Source of the DNA: Seminavis robusta
Lineage: Eukaryota > Bacillariophyta > Bacillariophyceae > Naviculales > Naviculaceae
NCBI GenBank assembly: GCA_903772945.1
Contig: CAICTM010000653.1
Coordinates: forward strand, 1 to 54,710
Length of the DNA: 54,710 nt
Direction: 5' to 3'
Positions within the stretch are counted from its first letter, which is position 1, and each line of letters begins with the position of its first letter. Position numbers and translations under genes: made by a program. The notes beneath the pieces were generated by a model, which had not been told where the DNA came from, did no database searches, and was given only the letters and a program-made list of their open reading frames with translations. Below, piece after piece: positions 51,812-54,710 of the stretch.

Positions 51812-51960
51812 CCCTCCCCTGATTCGGACTGCGGAGCAGTTCGAAGCACCAAGTAGAGCAAATGGAAGGAAGGATAGAAAAAAAGGTAGCATAGAGTAAA
51901 AGGGAACATAGAAGAGAAGCCAACCCCAATGGAAGTCTTGAATATAGAAAGAAATAAAGG

Positions 51961-53140
51961 TTAGTAGTAACCCATCAGCCGGCGGGCATGGCGTTCGTGA
52001 AGAATCCAGCCTAAGGGCTTGGTGAGGTCATCAGAGGGATTGATAATCCCAGGAATGTACCGCATGATAATATCACCGGCATCTTTCCAATCTTGAATGG
52101 CAAAATGCTGAACCAAATTGCCGGGACCGATCCGTGGGGATCTTAGCATTGATCATATTGATGGCAGACTGATTGTCTTCATGCAAAGGAGTGGGTCCAA
52201 GCTGGGCAAAACCAAGGTCTGCCAGCACAGCGCGCAAGTATTTGGCATGCTTGGCGGCTGCAACAGAAGCCAGGAACTCTGCTTCGGTAGAACTTGTAGC
52301 AGTAATAGACTGTGTCTTGGATTTGTAGGAAATAGCACCACCACAGAGGACAAAGGCGAAACCGGTCGTAGAGCGACGATTGCGCAGGTCATTGGCATGA
52401 GCTGCATCGACATAGCCAGTAAGTTCAATGGGATTGGAAGGGGTAGGAAAGGAGGGAAGGTGGGATGGGTAGAGAGGTTGCTGGTGGGGAGTGGGTGGTA
52501 GAGAAGGATCCATGGAAGGTTTCTGAAAGATGATGCCCCAAGACTTGGTTTGACGAAGGTACTTAGCAATTTTCTTCAACAAGGTGTAGTGAACATCATG
52601 GGGGCAATGGGAGAACTTGCTCAGGGTGGTGAGGGCATAGCCGATATCAAGCCTGCAGGTAACATATGCAAACAGAAGTTCCCCAAGTAAAGTGCGGTAG
52701 GCAAAACCATGTTTCTCTTGAAGGGTGTGATGGGCAGCGGTGTGCTCCAAAGGGCCAGCCTTTGAGTACATTTCAGCAATGGAATCTGGAGGAATGGGAC
52801 TGATAGGTTTGGAAGGGTCAGGGACTGTGGGGGTAGTCCAGCCATGGGATTGAAGGACACGATCAATGTAGCTTTCAGCAGAGACAACAATGGAGTCGGT
52901 ATACTGAGTGACATCCAAGCCATTGTAGTCATTGAGAAGGCCAAGATACTGAAAGGGAGGTTCGGTTTCAGAATAAGGGAGTTGAAGCTGTTTGCCAATC
53001 CGAGCGAAGATGTCTTGGGCAATGGATTCATCTGGTACAGCAAGAGCAAAATCATCCACTTGACGAAGGAGAAGAATTTGGTGGACTTGAAAAGAAGCAC
53101 TGTAGAATGGTTGTTGTGGGTAGTGAACTTGAAGTTAAAA
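51961..53140 (-). pseudogene. copia reverse transcriptase (3' part) and RNase H
   Basis: It reads from the RT catalytic segment RQVDDFALAV (53,065-53,035) through the connection domain (AYRTLLGELLFAYVTCRLDIGYA) to RNase H, which carries ELTGYVDAAHANDLRNRRS, TGFAFVLCGGAISYKSK, SITATSSTEAEFLA and HEDNQSAI. A frameshift at about 52,140 separates this from the tail (QHFAIQDWKDAGDIIMRYIP to stop 51,961). The RT fingers before VDD are missing: only about 660 bp separate integrase from VDD where copia elements usually have well over 1 kb. Confidence 0.82.
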
Positions 53141-53718
53141 AATCAGGGGATGGAGGATGGAATGATGTGCTGCTTCCAAAGTCGGCGGATTCGGATTCTT
53201 GAAGCGAAGGAGGGCATACAAGGCTGCGTCAAGCTGTGCCAGGATCTCCATACCAGGTAGCATAGCAATAAGTGACCAAAGGTGGATTCGGGGTGGGGGG
53301 GCCCCATCGGACATCAACAATCACCTGTTCTTTGGGCCGCCACGATGCGCGTGTGGGTCCCCGATTCTCTGGAGAGTCAGAGGGCAGTGTTGTAGAGAAC
53401 AGAAGGGACTATTCAAAAGGTGAAAATCGATATAATTGATTTTTGGTGACAGGGGAGAATTTGATTTTGTTGCAAGTGGCTTTGTAGTAGGAATAGAGTT
53501 TGGCAGGACTGGAGTTCTTTTGAATGGAAGAGATGAAGGTAGGTTTGAAAGAGAATCAGTTTGAAGTTGGAAACAAAAGGTAGGGTGTGTGCAATTGACC
53601 TTGAGAGTTTTGGAGATTGTGTGGGAAAAAGGATTGAGGGTGAAGTAGAATTGATCAACTGTAGTTTCAGTGGATTAGCCGGGGGAAAAAAAAAAAAAAA
53701 GGTTTTTTCAACCCCCAT
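53141..53718 (-). other. collapsed linker/RT region of copia element
   Basis: Short, frame-shifting stretches with no RT motif, plus a run of about 14 A on the plus strand at 53,686-53,700 and a G-rich run at 53,294. It probably results from internal deletion and indels. Confidence 0.5.
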
Positions 53719-54710
53719 TCACCCTGAGGAAGGCCCCGTTTGGGGGGAAAAAAGGAATTTGAAAAAACAAACATTGGGAGGGATAGAATCAAGAGGGAGG
53801 TCATTCATGCCTTCATCAAATCGGGCATGTTTAGCAATCTTGACCCGATTGGTTTCGGGATCAAACCACAGAATGTTGGAAGTGGTGTTGGGAAGGAAAC
53901 CAAGAAAAATACCTTTACGAGAATTGGGCTTGAATTTTGCCTTGCGTCGACCAGGTGGGCGAACCCAGACACGACAGCCGAAAGTTCTGAAATGCTGGAA
54001 GTCGTCAGTTTTACCAGTGGCCAAAAGCAAAGGACAGGCTTGCTGATCTTGTGATGGGAGGACATTGTCAATTCTGAGATAATGATGGAAAGCATAGGGC
54101 CAGAACTTGATGGGGAGGTTGGCACCGGTGAGAAACGCTCGAATGGCATTCCCAACAGTCAGATGTCCACGTTCAACAGGAGCATTTTGATTGGAGGCAT
54201 CAGCACCAGTGGGTCGAATATCATAGCCAAATCGTCGGAAGAGTTTGATGACCTCGGGATTGTGGTACAATTCTCCACCTTGATCGAGAAACACATACTT
54301 ATCCGTACACGTAGGAGCATGGTTTTCCAGAAAATGTCGAAGCCACTCGATAGGAGAGGCTTTAGACACACGTGTATCACCATGTTTCATTCTTGTGAAA
54401 TGATCCGTAATCAAGATCCATGAGGTTTCACCATGAAGACCTAAGTAATCAGATTCTCGAGTGGAATCAGCAGACTTGATACCGGAGAAGGAGAAATCGA
54501 TTGAAAGACCTTGATAGGGTTGTGTAGCAGTTCTGGTTGAATTGGGGCCAGCGGATGTTTTGGTTTGTTTGGAGCGAATGCAAGTCGGGCATTGATCTAA
54601 AACTGAATTCATGTGTTTGAATTTGGGCACTCCTTTGACATGCTTGTGGGCATGAAAGAGGTAATAGTCACTAGGATGGCCAGTCTTTCGGTGCATAGAA
54701 GTCTTCAGTA
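53719..54710 (-). CDS. copia integrase, partial
   Basis: The frame is open from the window edge to 53,719. It begins with the HHCC-type zinc-binding region (HRKTGHPSDYYLFHAHKHV ... CPTCIRSKQ), followed by the catalytic core with IDFSFSG, DQGGELYHNPEV and NAPVERGH, which supply the D, D and E of the integrase triad. A GxFLGF segment (RKGIFLGFLP) marks the end of the integrase domain. The reading frame then runs into the degenerate region with an A-run at about 53,686-53,699. Confidence 0.85.
   Translation of the reverse strand, partial: LKTSMHRKTGHPSDYYLFHAHKHVKGVPKFKHMNSVLDQCPTCIRSKQTKTSAGPNSTRTATQPYQGLSIDFSFSGIKSADSTRESDYLGLHGETSWILITDHFTRMKHGDTRVSKASPIEWLRHFLENHAPTCTDKYVFLDQGGELYHNPEVIKLFRRFGYDIRPTGADASNQNAPVERGHLTVGNAIRAFLTGANLPIKFWPYAFHHYLRIDNVLPSQDQQACPLLLATGKTDDFQHFRTFGCRVWVRPPGRRKAKFKPNSRKGIFLGFLPNTTSNILWFDPETNRVKIAKHARFDEGMNDLPLDSIPPNVCFFKFLFSPQTGPSSG

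Larger units (their letters stand above)
51692..54710 (-). mobile_element. Ty1/copia retrotransposon, decayed, runs off right edge
   Basis: Orientation is antisense to the window. Order in element sense: integrase (54,696-53,719), a collapsed RT region, the RT catalytic VDD box and RNase H (about 53,100-51,961), a polypurine tract, and a short LTR. The gene order (integrase before RT) is diagnostic of copia, and the style matches the CoDi copia lineages of diatoms. Gag, protease and the 5' LTR lie beyond 54,710. Confidence 0.88.

Overview
The window looks like nuclear DNA of a diatom, probably a pennate one. Genes are compact with few short GT-AG introns. Several proteins begin with a signal peptide followed by an A-F cleavage motif (SASA/FVAP, STTA/FVPR, SVA/FTVP), the signature of diatom plastid preproteins. 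A Ty1/copia element and a recurring diatom-specific nuclear protein family are also present. The species is an inference; I cannot search databases. || Region 1 (1 to about 10.7 kb) is an accessory block I do not recognise as a known element. A long minus-strand gene (P1, at least six exons, 8889 downward) faces a single-exon plus-strand gene (P2, 9564-10658). P1 carries a DGQHR motif and a long acidic/lysine-rich stretch. All P1 introns and the divergent P1/P2 promoter are filled with one family of roughly 32-bp repeats, always in the same orientation, and the promoter also holds a tandem array of CG tracts. A 2.94-kb retroelement with 91-bp terminal direct repeats and a 7-bp target-site duplication has landed inside P1 (1814-4754). 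It cuts off the C-terminal exons, which also carry two in-frame TAA codons. || Region 2 (10.7-16.6 kb) holds a fatty-acid 2-hydroxylase gene and then about 4.6 kb of non-coding DNA with a tandem satellite, diverged direct repeats and strong hairpins. Region 3 (16.6-22.8 kb) has a plastid membrane protein and a plastid FAD/NAD(P)-binding oxidoreductase transcribed divergently, a small membrane protein, a secreted VHL-like protein and an EF-hand protein. Region 4 (25.3-33.1 kb) has a diatom-family nuclear protein, a Pro-Gly minisatellite gene or pseudogene, a plastid-targeted XRN-type 5'-3' exoribonuclease divergent from a membrane-anchored methyltransferase-like protein, and an AIFM2/NDH2-like flavoprotein. 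|| Region 5 (33-49.9 kb) is gene-poor DNA with retroelement scraps, then an armadillo-like protein, an LSD1-type amine oxidase, a CAP-domain protein, a 7TM receptor-like protein and a RING-finger protein, the last two divergent. Region 6 (49.9-54.7 kb) has a methyltransferase-fold protein with a thylakoid-lumen (Tat) type presequence. A 5'-truncated relative of the region-1 retroelement sits in its promoter. A decayed copia element in antisense runs off the right edge. || The palindrome TGACGTCA occurs three times, each 120-200 bp upstream of the start codon of a plastid-targeted gene, which suggests shared light/CO2/cAMP-type control.
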